Shown: in pieces, positions 1-6,181 of the stretch
Layout: each line of letters starts with the position of its first letter
Position numbering within the stretch: the stretch's first letter is position 1
From: Leptospirillum sp.
GTDB lineage: Bacteria > Nitrospirota > Leptospirillia > Leptospirillales > Leptospirillaceae
Assembly (NCBI GenBank): GCA_027346125.1
Contig: DAIEST010000048.1
Span: 1-9,492, forward strand
DNA length: 9,492 bases
Direction: 5' to 3'
Program-made: the position numbers and the translations under genes
Notes under the pieces: model-generated
Databases searched by the model: none
Told to the model about the DNA's origin: nothing
Seen by the model: only the letters and a program-made list of their open reading frames with translations

Positions 1-1090
1 CTTGAGAGAGAGTCAGGAGCAGTTCGATGAGGTTCTTGAGTTCACGGACATTTCCCGGGAAAGGGTATTCCATCAGGAGAGCCATGACCTCTTCCGAAAA
101 CGCAGGGGGAATTCTCCCGGTCCGTTCGCTCCAGCAGAGACAAAAGTGCTCGACCATGAGCGGGATGTCTTCTTTCCGCTCCCTCAAGGGTGGAATGTTC
201 AACCGGAAACCGCCAATACGATAATAGAGATCGGATCGCAAAAGCCCCATCCTGATCAGTTCTTCGGGCTCCCGGTTCGTTGCGGACAGGAACCGGACCT
301 GAACTTCCCTCGACTCCCGGGAGCCAAGGGGAACGATCCTCCTGTTTTCGAGAAACTGAAGAAGCTTGGCCTGTATCGAAAGAGGAATGTTTTCGATTTC
401 GTCAAGGAAGATCGTTCCACCTTCCGCATCGGCGAACTTCCCCGGGGCTTTGCTGATGGCCCCGGTAAAAGCCCCTTTTTCATGGCCAAAAAGAAGGCTT
501 TCGACGAGCGCTTCCGGAAGAAGGGAGAGATCGACTGTAACAAACGGTCTGTGATTCCTGCCGCTCATCGTGTGGATGAATTGGGCGAACACTCCTTTTC
601 CGGTCCCGGTTTCACCGGAAATAAGAACGGGGAGGTCGGAGTCCGAGATCCTTCTTAATGTTTCCAGTACAGGTCCAAGCCAGGCTTTCGACCCTACCAG
701 CAAGGATTCTGCGGTCTCTGTGGAAAGACTTTCGACCTCATCGCCCGTCTCCCGGAGATTCCGGGACGACAGCGTTTTGAGAATTGCGATTCTTTTCCCG
801 TGACAATTCAGAAGAATCCTGTTTCGGAAGGGAATCCTGGCATGATTGTTCAGGCAACTTTGAAAAAAATCTCTTTGCGCACTGCAACCCGGTCCGCACA
901 GCACCTTTCCAAGGTGTTGGCAGGGCGCTCCCTGGAGCAGATGGGCCGGACCAAGCCCGAGAAGGTCGGAAGCGGCCTGGGTGATCGCCTTTATATGGAA
1001 GTCCCGCCCCACGATGATGAGCGGATAGGGGAGATACGGAAAAATCTCTCTTAAGAGAAGGCTGTCCTTGAGAAAACCATCCTCTTCCAC
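1..1090 (-). CDS. Sigma-54-dependent transcriptional activator, PAS + AAA+ (3' end off window)
   Basis: This is an enhancer-binding activator that would use ATP hydrolysis to open promoters held by sigma-54 RNA polymerase. The visible 363 residues show a PAS domain at about 15-105 (core around LIIVGRDFHIKAITQAASDL), a linker, then an AAA+ domain from about 130. Within the AAA+ domain I see Walker A GETGTGKG (159-166), an intact GAFTGA sigma-54 loop (206-211), Walker B GGTIFLDE (224-231), SATN (269-272) and the sensor II region GNVREL (346-351). The Fis-type helix-turn-helix lies beyond the left edge, so target genes cannot be judged. The PAS domain carries C57, C65 and C69, a spacing that recurs in PAS domains of related activators and could sense redox state or a ligand (inference). 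The chosen GTG at 1090 is the first start after an in-frame TGA and has GGGAG four bases upstream. A coding-like stretch in another frame just upstream raises the possibility of a longer product. The AAA+ identity is very secure; the start is moderate. Confidence 0.93.
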   Translation of the reverse strand, partial: MEEDGFLKDSLLLREIFPYLPYPLIIVGRDFHIKAITQAASDLLGLGPAHLLQGAPCQHLGKVLCGPGCSAQRDFFQSCLNNHARIPFRNRILLNCHGKRIAILKTLSSRNLRETGDEVESLSTETAESLLVGSKAWLGPVLETLRRISDSDLPVLISGETGTGKGVFAQFIHTMSGRNHRPFVTVDLSLLPEALVESLLFGHEKGAFTGAISKAPGKFADAEGGTIFLDEIENIPLSIQAKLLQFLENRRIVPLGSRESREVQVRFLSATNREPEELIRMGLLRSDLYYRIGGFRLNIPPLRERKEDIPLMVEHFCLCWSERTGRIPPAFSEEVMALLMEYPFPGNVRELKNLIELLLTLSQ

Positions 1091-1397
1091 GGCGCTCCCT
1101 TTTTCCTGCTGGACGAAATCATTCGGACACCCGGTGTTTTTTTCGAAAGGGCCAGAATGACTCCCTCATGATATTTACCCCGGACCGGAAAAATGATGCT
1201 CCAATCCCGGGGACTGGAATCGCAAGAGAAAAAAGACCGCCATGTCACAGAACAGGCCGAAAGACATGGTGCCCCGCCCTGGAATCTCCGTTCGGGAGAT
1301 AGCGCAGAAAGAAGAATAGAGAAGAGGCGATTGAAACCATCATAGCCTATTGCATCGTTATTTCAACTCCATATTCTGTCGTTTCCGAAACAAGGGG
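1091..1397 (-). other. 307-bp gap between transporter and sigma-54 regulator; coding-like leader in shifted frames
   Basis: No confident gene lies here. On the minus strand one frame stays open from about 1362 to 1051. It contains WSIIFPVRGKYHEGVILAL, which resembles the beta-strand end of a GAF-like sensor domain (impression only). A run of seven A (minus strand; 1137-1143) lies where a -1 shift, or one missing A, would join this frame to the regulator's reading frame. A third frame has a 32-residue ORF from an ATG at 1343, whose stop overlaps a GTG at 1248 as GTGA. Explanations include a longer regulator with one or two frameshifts, a decayed N-terminal domain, or chance. No hairpin followed by a T-run is visible downstream of the transporter stop, and no -24/-12 promoter is evident. 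Confidence 0.4.
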
Positions 1398-2855
1398 TTA
1401 TCCGGATTCCCGATCCGGGGAAAGAAGCTGCACCGGAGACAAATCCGCCGAGAGTTCCTCCAGGGGTTTTCGTTCTGCCTTGATCCCCCACAGACTCTCG
1501 GCCAGGGCCCCTCCGATCATCAGTCCAGCCCCCAGAAGATATCCCAGGAAAAGGTTCCCGCGCGAATGGGTTCCGATCAGCGTCCCAAAAAGAACCGGAC
1601 CCCCGACTCCCCCGAGGGCCGTCCCGACCGCAAAGAAAAACGCGATCGCCCTGGCACGCATTTCGAGGGGAACGATCTCGCCGACGGTCAGATAAGCGGA
1701 ACTCGCCGCCGGAGAGGCAAAGAAAAAGACCAGACACCAGGCGCTTCCGAGCCAGCGGGCCGAAAATGCTCCCGTGAAGAAAAGGAGGCCCGTGGAAATC
1801 AGGAGAATTCCGGAAAGGGAATAGGTGAAGACAATCATGGGTTTCCGGCCCACACGGTCGAAAAGGGGGCCCAGAAGGAGAACGCCCAGAACGTTGCTCA
1901 GGGAGAAAGGAACAAGATAGGCCACGATCTCCCGTTGCCCGATATGGAAAAACTCCGTCAGGATCAGGGCATACGTGAAGAAAAAGGCATTGTACAGAAA
2001 GGCCTGGGGAATCATGAGAGACAGACCGAGAAGGAGTCGACGGGGGTGTTCCCACAGGAAGAAGCGGGAAACGTCCGACCATCCGGACGAAACAGCCGTC
2101 CCGACGGAAACGGAACGGCTCACCGGATCCAGGACGACGGAGTTCTGGCGCTGGACCGCAGACTCGATCCCGTCGACGACTTCCTCCGCTTCCCGGAGCC
2201 TCCCCCGACCGATCAGCCAGCGGGGACTTTCTGGAAGGAAACGACGAACGAGCAGGACCACAAAACCCAGTACCCCGCCCAACAGGAAGGGGATCCTCCA
2301 GCTCAGATCGATCTGGCCGATACGGGCATGAACGAAACAGGCCGTCATGACCGCCCCGAACGCCGTCCCGATCCAGTAGCTGCCATTGATCGCGAGGGAG
2401 ACTCTTCCGCGAAGCCGTGCGGGAACCAGTTCGTCCACCGCGGAATTGATGGCGGCATATTCACCGCCGATGCCGGCACCCGTCAGAAAGCGAAACAGGA
2501 AAAAGCTCGAGAAGCTCCAGGAAAAGGCGGTGCATAACGTGGCTCCAAGATACAGCCCCAGTGTCACGGTGAACAACCGTTTTCGCCCGAACCGGTCCGT
2601 CAGGTCCCCAAAGAAAAGGGCTCCCAGAACAGCCCCCAGAAGATAGACACTGCCAGCAAGACCGATCCTGAAATCGGAAAGCGCCAGAACATGATCCTGA
2701 CGGAGTTCTCCGCCGACAGCACCCACCAGGGTGACTTCCAGACCGTCCAGAATCCAGGTAATCCCCAGCGCCGTCACCACCAGCATATGCCAGCGGGACC
2801 AGGGCAACCGATCAAGACGAAGGGGAATGTTGGTCTCGATCCTGTTTTTTGACAT
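1398..2855 (-). CDS. Major facilitator superfamily transporter, 12 TM, sugar/metabolite porter-like
   Basis: This is an inner-membrane secondary transporter of 485 residues. The sequence shows a typical MFS pattern: two six-helix halves, motif A GDLTDRFGRKR (83-93) after TM2 and its repeat GPLFDRVGRKP (329-339) after TM8. TM4 contains RFLTGAGIGGEYAA (122-135), followed by PARLRGR (145-151). PESPRWLIGRGR (208-219) follows TM6, as in sugar-porter and metabolite:H+ symporter branches. A polar central loop spans about 215-270. The substrate cannot be read from the sequence. The start is unsettled: ATG at 2855 matches where relatives begin (NIPLRLDRLPWSRWH near the N-terminus) but has no Shine-Dalgarno sequence and sits inside an inverted repeat. 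In-frame ATG at 2918 and TTG at 2930 would add 21 or 25 residues. The gene is read towards the sigma-54 regulator but is separated from it by 307 bases. The 247 bases between 2856 and 3102 show no other gene. Confidence 0.92.
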   Translation of the reverse strand: MSKNRIETNIPLRLDRLPWSRWHMLVVTALGITWILDGLEVTLVGAVGGELRQDHVLALSDFRIGLAGSVYLLGAVLGALFFGDLTDRFGRKRLFTVTLGLYLGATLCTAFSWSFSSFFLFRFLTGAGIGGEYAAINSAVDELVPARLRGRVSLAINGSYWIGTAFGAVMTACFVHARIGQIDLSWRIPFLLGGVLGFVVLLVRRFLPESPRWLIGRGRLREAEEVVDGIESAVQRQNSVVLDPVSRSVSVGTAVSSGWSDVSRFFLWEHPRRLLLGLSLMIPQAFLYNAFFFTYALILTEFFHIGQREIVAYLVPFSLSNVLGVLLLGPLFDRVGRKPMIVFTYSLSGILLISTGLLFFTGAFSARWLGSAWCLVFFFASPAASSAYLTVGEIVPLEMRARAIAFFFAVGTALGGVGGPVLFGTLIGTHSRGNLFLGYLLGAGLMIGGALAESLWGIKAERKPLEELSADLSPVQLLSPDRESG

Positions 2856-2874
2856 GGTATGAAAAACATACCAT
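2854..2874. promoter_or_regulatory. Perfect 8-bp inverted repeat over the MFS start codon
   Basis: Plus-strand arms ATGGTATG (2854-2861) and CATACCAT (2867-2874) flank an AAAAA spacer and are exact reverse complements. On the minus strand the second arm supplies the A and T of the ATG at 2855. The same segment contains TGGTATGTT, which resembles an extended -10 element. If that is used, transcription would begin almost at the AUG, giving a leaderless or near-leaderless message; this would also account for the missing Shine-Dalgarno sequence. The repeat could be a repressor operator (the arms recall TGGT...ACCA operators of GntR-type proteins) or an RNA hairpin hiding the start codon. The symmetry is certain; the function is inferred. 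Confidence 0.5.
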
Positions 2875-3102
2875 AACTTTTTTCTGGCGAGAGAATGTCT
2901 TTTGCCAGCCGAATCCATCGATCGGGTCAACAGTGGTCCGCTGTCATGAAGGAACCGACAGGATCACTCCCGTCCTCGCCGCGCCGGCTCTGGACCGGAA
3001 CAGGCCGGGGTTCGTTCCTCCGTCGTTTTCTCTTCGGGATCGGCGATGGACAGAAGAGAGGAAGGGCAAAAGCCGGCGCACCCCGATCACCCCGGGGAAG
3101 GA

Positions 3103-3546
3103 TCAGGGAAAAATGTCCTCAGCGAGAATGGGCATGATTTCCCGTTCGGGGAGCTTTTCAAGATCTTTCTCGATCCATTTCGTGACCGATGTGCGGGTCC
3201 TGGAGTCGAGTTCGCCTTTCAGGAGTCCGGAAAACCGTTTCTCGGCCGCAATATAGAGTTTTCCGAACCTGCGATGCTCGACCCCTTCTTTCAGGCAATC
3301 TCCCAGAACCTTTGCAAAGGTCATTTCTTCGTGTCCTTTAAGGCTCCCCGATCTTCCTCCCGAATGGGAAACCTTGTGGACAGTGTCGAATGTCCTTCCG
3401 GCGCGGTCGGTCGAGATCTGCCCTTCTTTCAGCCTTCCTTCCGGATGAAGGAACTCCGCCACCATCGTGAGATGCGGCTCGGTTCCCTTTCTCTCGAAAA
3501 GGCGCGCCTGACTTCGACCGCAGACAAGAACCCATGTCGGTTTCAT
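3103..3546 (-). CDS. Host attachment / bacterial eRF1-like family protein (Host_attach-type)
   Basis: This is a 147-residue soluble protein resembling the family annotated as 'protein required for attachment to host cells', a bacterial relative of the eRF1/pelota nuclease-like fold. Visible family features are the N-terminal strand WVLVCGRSQARLFER (5-19), the LHPEGR segment (33-38), STDRAGR (45-51), a charged helix with FAKVLGDCL (77-85), then FGKLYIAAEKRFSGLLKGEL (94-113), and a C-terminal WIEKDLEKLPEREIMPIL (124-141). Length is normal for the family. The cellular role is poorly known; the 'attachment' name comes from one plant-associated bacterium and need not apply. ATG 3546 is preferred over ATG 3564 because AAGGAG (3553-3558) lies six bases upstream of it and inside the longer version. 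No signal peptide or membrane segment is seen. The gene is divergent from acetate kinase. Confidence 0.8.
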   Translation of the reverse strand: MKPTWVLVCGRSQARLFERKGTEPHLTMVAEFLHPEGRLKEGQISTDRAGRTFDTVHKVSHSGGRSGSLKGHEEMTFAKVLGDCLKEGVEHRRFGKLYIAAEKRFSGLLKGELDSRTRTSVTKWIEKDLEKLPEREIMPILAEDIFP

Positions 3547-3622
3547 GATTTTCTCCTTGCTCATTCTCTGCTGAAGTTTGAGAAAGTCGTCCTGCCCCGG
3601 ATCCTCCTGCTTTTAGTGTATC

Positions 3623-3641
3623 TCCCGTTTTTCAAACGGGA
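3623..3641. promoter_or_regulatory. Perfect 8-bp inverted repeat with 3-base loop upstream of host-attachment gene
   Basis: TCCCGTTT (3623-3630) and AAACGGGA (3634-3641) are exact complements around TTC. No T-run follows on either strand, so this does not look like an intrinsic terminator. It sits 77 bases upstream of the leftward ATG 3546, in its probable leader or promoter. An operator or an mRNA hairpin is possible. Confidence 0.4.
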
Positions 3642-3726
3642 TAGGCCTGGATTTCTTCATGGCCCGGCATTTTAGAAATGTCCTGTTCTGGGGAGAAGAA
3701 GTGGCTCGCCGGAGAGACTCATGATA

Positions 3727-3745
3727 CCGTGTACGCATGACACGG
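3727..3745. promoter_or_regulatory. 6-bp inverted repeat upstream of acetate kinase
   Basis: CCGTGT (3727-3732) and ACACGG (3740-3745) are exact complements separated by seven bases, ending 117 bases before the GTG start of acetate kinase. The size would suit a dimeric regulator's operator. A 6-bp repeat can easily arise by chance. Confidence 0.25.
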
Positions 3746-3746
3746 A

Positions 3747-3866
3747 ATGGATGATCAGAGCCTGCTTTCCGGCATGGACCGGAGAATGATGGACCCGGCT
3801 CCTCCGGGGAAATCCTCCATGACGAACAAAACCCGTCTGACGCTTCAGGGAGGGCAAACACAGTGA
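3747..3866 (+). CDS. Possible 39-aa leader ORF overlapping the acetate kinase start
   Basis: An ATG at 3747 opens a 39-codon frame ending in LTLQGGQTQ. Its TGA overlaps the acetate kinase GTG as GTGA, the geometry of translational coupling. No Shine-Dalgarno sequence precedes the ATG at 3747 or the later in-frame ATG at 3774. The composition (several Met and Pro, no domain) is not typical of a conserved protein. The overlap may be accidental, because the same bases carry the acetate kinase ribosome site. Confidence 0.15.
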   Translation: MDDQSLLSGMDRRMMDPAPPGKSSMTNKTRLTLQGGQTQ

Positions 3867-4981
3867 AAGTTCTCGTGGCCAACCCCGGATCCTCAACGCT
3901 CAAACTTTCCATCCGGGATGGGGAGCGGAGCCTTTTTCCCCATACGGTCGAGCTCCACGACGACCCCGACCTCCTTGATCGCGCTCTTGCCGTCTGGCTT
4001 GAGTCAAAAGACGGTCACCATGCCGACGGCTGCGGGGTCCGGGTCGTCCACGGGGGTCCGTCTTTTCATGCACCGGTCCGCGTGACCAACCAGGTTGTGG
4101 AAGCTCTCCGCTCCCTGAGCGATCTGGCGCCCCTCCATATGGAAGGGACTCTCCGGACCATCGCCTCGATCCGGCGGGTACTCCCCAATCTTCCGGTCGT
4201 AGCCTCGTTCGACACGGCCTTTCATGGAAGCATCCCTCCGGAGTCCTTCCGGTATGCCGTTCCGGACCGATGGCTCCGGGAACTGGGTGTCCGGAAGTAC
4301 GGGTTCCACGGCCTTTCCTATGCGTATCTCTCACATCGCCTGAAGGAACTTGTTCCGGCCGGAGTACGCGACCGGACCGTAGCCCTTCACCTGGGCAACG
4401 GCGCATCGGCCTGCGCGATCAAAGACGGAAAATCCGTCAATACGACAATGGGGATGACCCCGATGGACGGGCTCGTCATGGGGAGCAGAAGCGGTTCGAT
4501 CGATCCCGGAATCCTTTTCTATCTCAACCGTATCGGAATCCCGATCCCAGCGATCGAGTCCGATCTGAACCATCGATCGGGACTTCTCGGACTTTCCGGT
4601 GTGGGGAGCGATTATCGGGCGGTCGAAGCTGCGGCAAAAGAAGGAAACCAGGATGCCCGCATGGCGATCCTGATCGCCGTGCGACGGGCAGCCGAAGCTG
4701 TGGCATCCCTGTCGGTTTCTCTCGGAGGGCTTTCCTGCCTGGTCTTCTCCGGAGGAATCGGCGAGCACGCTCCCGCGTTCCGGGAGGAAGTCTGCCGGTC
4801 GCTGGAGTTTCTGGGCGTCCGGCTCGATCCGGAGCGGAACCGGACCGCACCCCATACGGGTACGCCCGATCGCCCGATTTCCCGGAAAGACAGCCAGGTG
4901 TCGGTCTGGGTTCTGGAATCACAGGAAGACTGGACCATCTCCGAAGACGTCCGGAACGTCCTCTCCGGAACGCCTCCATAG
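3863..4981 (+). CDS. ackA: Acetate kinase (acetate/propionate kinase family), compact variant
   Basis: This cytoplasmic enzyme would interconvert acetate + ATP and acetyl phosphate + ADP. The 372 residues show the family's motifs in order: NPGSSTLK (7-14), RVVHGG (60-65), APLH (89-92), FDTAFH (116-121), KYGFHG (145-150), HLGNGAS (176-182), TMGMTPMDGL (195-204), SRSGSIDP (208-215), FSGGIGE (295-301) and the C-terminal ESQEDWTI (352-359). By remembered alignment to the Methanosarcina enzyme, catalytic-site Asn7, Lys14, Arg91, His123, Asp148, His180, Arg241 and Glu384 have counterparts here. Differences are Thr instead of the second motif serine (Ser12), Tyr153 where the second His of HGTSH usually stands, and about 31 residues missing between residue 14 and the RVVHGG motif. 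The start GTG has GGGAGG nine bases upstream. No phosphotransacetylase or phosphoketolase is adjacent. Propionate kinase is an alternative. Confidence 0.92.
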   Translation: MKVLVANPGSSTLKLSIRDGERSLFPHTVELHDDPDLLDRALAVWLESKDGHHADGCGVRVVHGGPSFHAPVRVTNQVVEALRSLSDLAPLHMEGTLRTIASIRRVLPNLPVVASFDTAFHGSIPPESFRYAVPDRWLRELGVRKYGFHGLSYAYLSHRLKELVPAGVRDRTVALHLGNGASACAIKDGKSVNTTMGMTPMDGLVMGSRSGSIDPGILFYLNRIGIPIPAIESDLNHRSGLLGLSGVGSDYRAVEAAAKEGNQDARMAILIAVRRAAEAVASLSVSLGGLSCLVFSGGIGEHAPAFREEVCRSLEFLGVRLDPERNRTAPHTGTPDRPISRKDSQVSVWVLESQEDWTISEDVRNVLSGTPP

Positions 4982-4989
4982 TGTGTTCG

Positions 4990-5040
4990 GGCGACCCCCG
5001 GGACAGCCTGTCCATCGAGGGGTCAAGAAATTGAGTCGCC
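4990..5040. terminator. GC-rich structured spacer between convergent genes; possible bidirectional terminator
   Basis: The 81 bases between the acetate kinase stop and the permease stop contain nested complementary segments. GACCCC (4993-4998) pairs with GGGGTC (5019-5024) and encloses GGACA (5001-5005) with TGTCC (5009-5013). Alternatively GGCGAC (4990-4995) pairs with GTCGCC (5035-5040). No T-run follows on either strand, so this is not a classic intrinsic terminator. It could still slow polymerase or protect mRNA 3' ends from both directions. Confidence 0.35.
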
Positions 5041-5062
5041 AAGCCCGGGGAACGCCTTTTGC

Positions 5063-6181
5063 CTATCCGAGCCGCTTCCGGAAAAATGCGCCGGCGATCA
5101 GCAAGGAGAGTACCCCGATCAGGAACAGCGCTCCATACTCGGGCCAGAGGAGGGAAATATCCGCTCCGCGCAGAAAAACCTGCCGGAGAACAACCAGAAA
5201 ATACCGGAGGGGATCCAGAAGCGTCAGATCCTGGATGAACTGGGGCATGTTCGCGATCGGCGTCGCGAACCCTGAAAGAATGATGGCCGGAACCAGGAAC
5301 AGGAAGGCTCCCAGAAGCCCCTGCTGCTGGGTCGAAACGAGGGCGGAAATCATGAGCCCCACACCGAGTCCCGAAAGAATAAAAAGGAAAAGTCCCAGAT
5401 ACAGGGCTCCCAGCGTTCCCCTCAGGGGAACGTGAAGCAGGAACCTCGCGACGAGAATAATGAGCGTTGCCTCCCCGAATCCGATCACGAAGCCCGGAAC
5501 GAGTTTCCCCATCAGGATCTGGAATGGCGAGAGGGGAGTCACCATGAGCTGGTCGAACGTTCCTTCTTCCCGTTCCCGCGCAACGGACAGGGCCGTGACG
5601 AGCAGGGAGACGACAAGCGTCAAAAGGCCCACGATCCCCGGAACGATGAACCATCGACTTTTCAGGTTGGGGTTGTACCAGGCCCGGAGATCGATCGAAG
5701 CGATCGGAGGGGCGATCGATCTGAGTGCGGCGATCTCTTCGCTGAATCCCGAAACGATCGTCTGGACATACCCCAGGAGGATCATGGCCGTATTCGACTG
5801 CCGTCCGTCCAGCAGGGCTTCGACGCGGGCAGGAGTCCCTGTCAGGATGCTCCGGCTGAAGTCGCTCTGAAGATGGACGACCAGCAACACCTTCCGGTTG
5901 TCGAGCAGGGGCGCGACTTCTTCCCGGTGGGAGAGCGTTGCCACGAGACGGAAGTTGGGAGAGCCCGAAAAACGCGCGAGGAGCTGACGGGAGTAGATCC
6001 CGGTGTCCTCGTTCCAGACCGCGTAAGAGATGCGGTTCAGGTCGAAGGTCGCGGCATAACTGAAGACAAGAAGCTGGACGAGCGGAGGGACGATCAGGAC
6101 CATCCGGCTTTTCCTGTCCCGGAGAAGGGCCAGAAACTCTTTTCGGGCGAGTTCCAGAATGCGGACGATGTCTTGCCTCAT
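5063..6181 (-). CDS. ybhR: ABC-2 type exporter permease, second subunit (YbhR-like)
   Basis: This is an inner-membrane permease of 372 residues, last gene of the export operon. It has a cytoplasmic N-terminal helix (1-26), TM1 at about 27-45, and a large periplasmic domain at about 46-176. TM2 follows at about 178-199 and leads into the coupling segment AREREEGTFDQLMVTPLSP (201-219), which contacts the ATPase in this family. Further membrane segments lie at about 225-250, 258-281, 288-307 and 346-366. The SGF...MP..I..LT..DPLRYF region (303-328) is typical of ABC-2 permeases. Length is close to that of E. coli YbhR. The ATG overlaps the previous gene's TGA as ATGA, which implies translational coupling; a weak AAGAGA lies upstream. 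Upstream in-frame extension is possible but would run through the preceding permease gene in another frame, so it is not coding. It probably forms a heterodimer with the preceding permease. Confidence 0.92.
   Translation of the reverse strand: MRQDIVRILELARKEFLALLRDRKSRMVLIVPPLVQLLVFSYAATFDLNRISYAVWNEDTGIYSRQLLARFSGSPNFRLVATLSHREEVAPLLDNRKVLLVVHLQSDFSRSILTGTPARVEALLDGRQSNTAMILLGYVQTIVSGFSEEIAALRSIAPPIASIDLRAWYNPNLKSRWFIVPGIVGLLTLVVSLLVTALSVAREREEGTFDQLMVTPLSPFQILMGKLVPGFVIGFGEATLIILVARFLLHVPLRGTLGALYLGLFLFILSGLGVGLMISALVSTQQQGLLGAFLFLVPAIILSGFATPIANMPQFIQDLTLLDPLRYFLVVLRQVFLRGADISLLWPEYGALFLIGVLSLLIAGAFFRKRLG

Larger units (their letters stand above)
3547..3862. other. 316-bp divergent intergenic region between host-attachment gene and acetate kinase
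   Basis: This region should hold the promoters of both divergent genes. I see two inverted repeats (3623-3641 and 3727-3745), the AAGGAG ribosome site of the leftward gene, and GGGAGG (3848-3853) serving the acetate kinase GTG start. A weak 39-residue ORF on the plus strand ends in the acetate kinase start. I cannot place convincing -35/-10 pairs for either direction. Confidence 0.5.

Noticed and set aside
2..658. 218-codon plus-strand ORF at the left edge
   Set aside because: It lies antisense to the AAA+ domain, whose Walker A, GAFTGA and sensor motifs are intact on the other strand.
1091..1397. Sigma-54 (-24/-12) promoter near the activator gene
   Set aside because: I looked for TGGCAC-N5-TTGC spacing on both strands and saw no acceptable match.
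1320..1400. Possible intrinsic terminator after the MFS gene
   Set aside because: Only a 5-bp GTTTC/GAAAC palindrome and a loose TTGAAA/TTTCAA pair are present, with no T-run.
1350..2537. 395-codon plus-strand ORF opposite the MFS gene
   Set aside because: Its translation is rich in charged residues, Pro and Gly with no domain. It is exactly antisense to a transporter with all MFS motifs, so it is a shadow of GC-biased codons.
3547..3564. Longer start (ATG 3564) for the host-attachment protein
   Set aside because: It would place the good AAGGAG ribosome site inside the coding region, and the six extra residues do not belong to the family's N-terminal strand.
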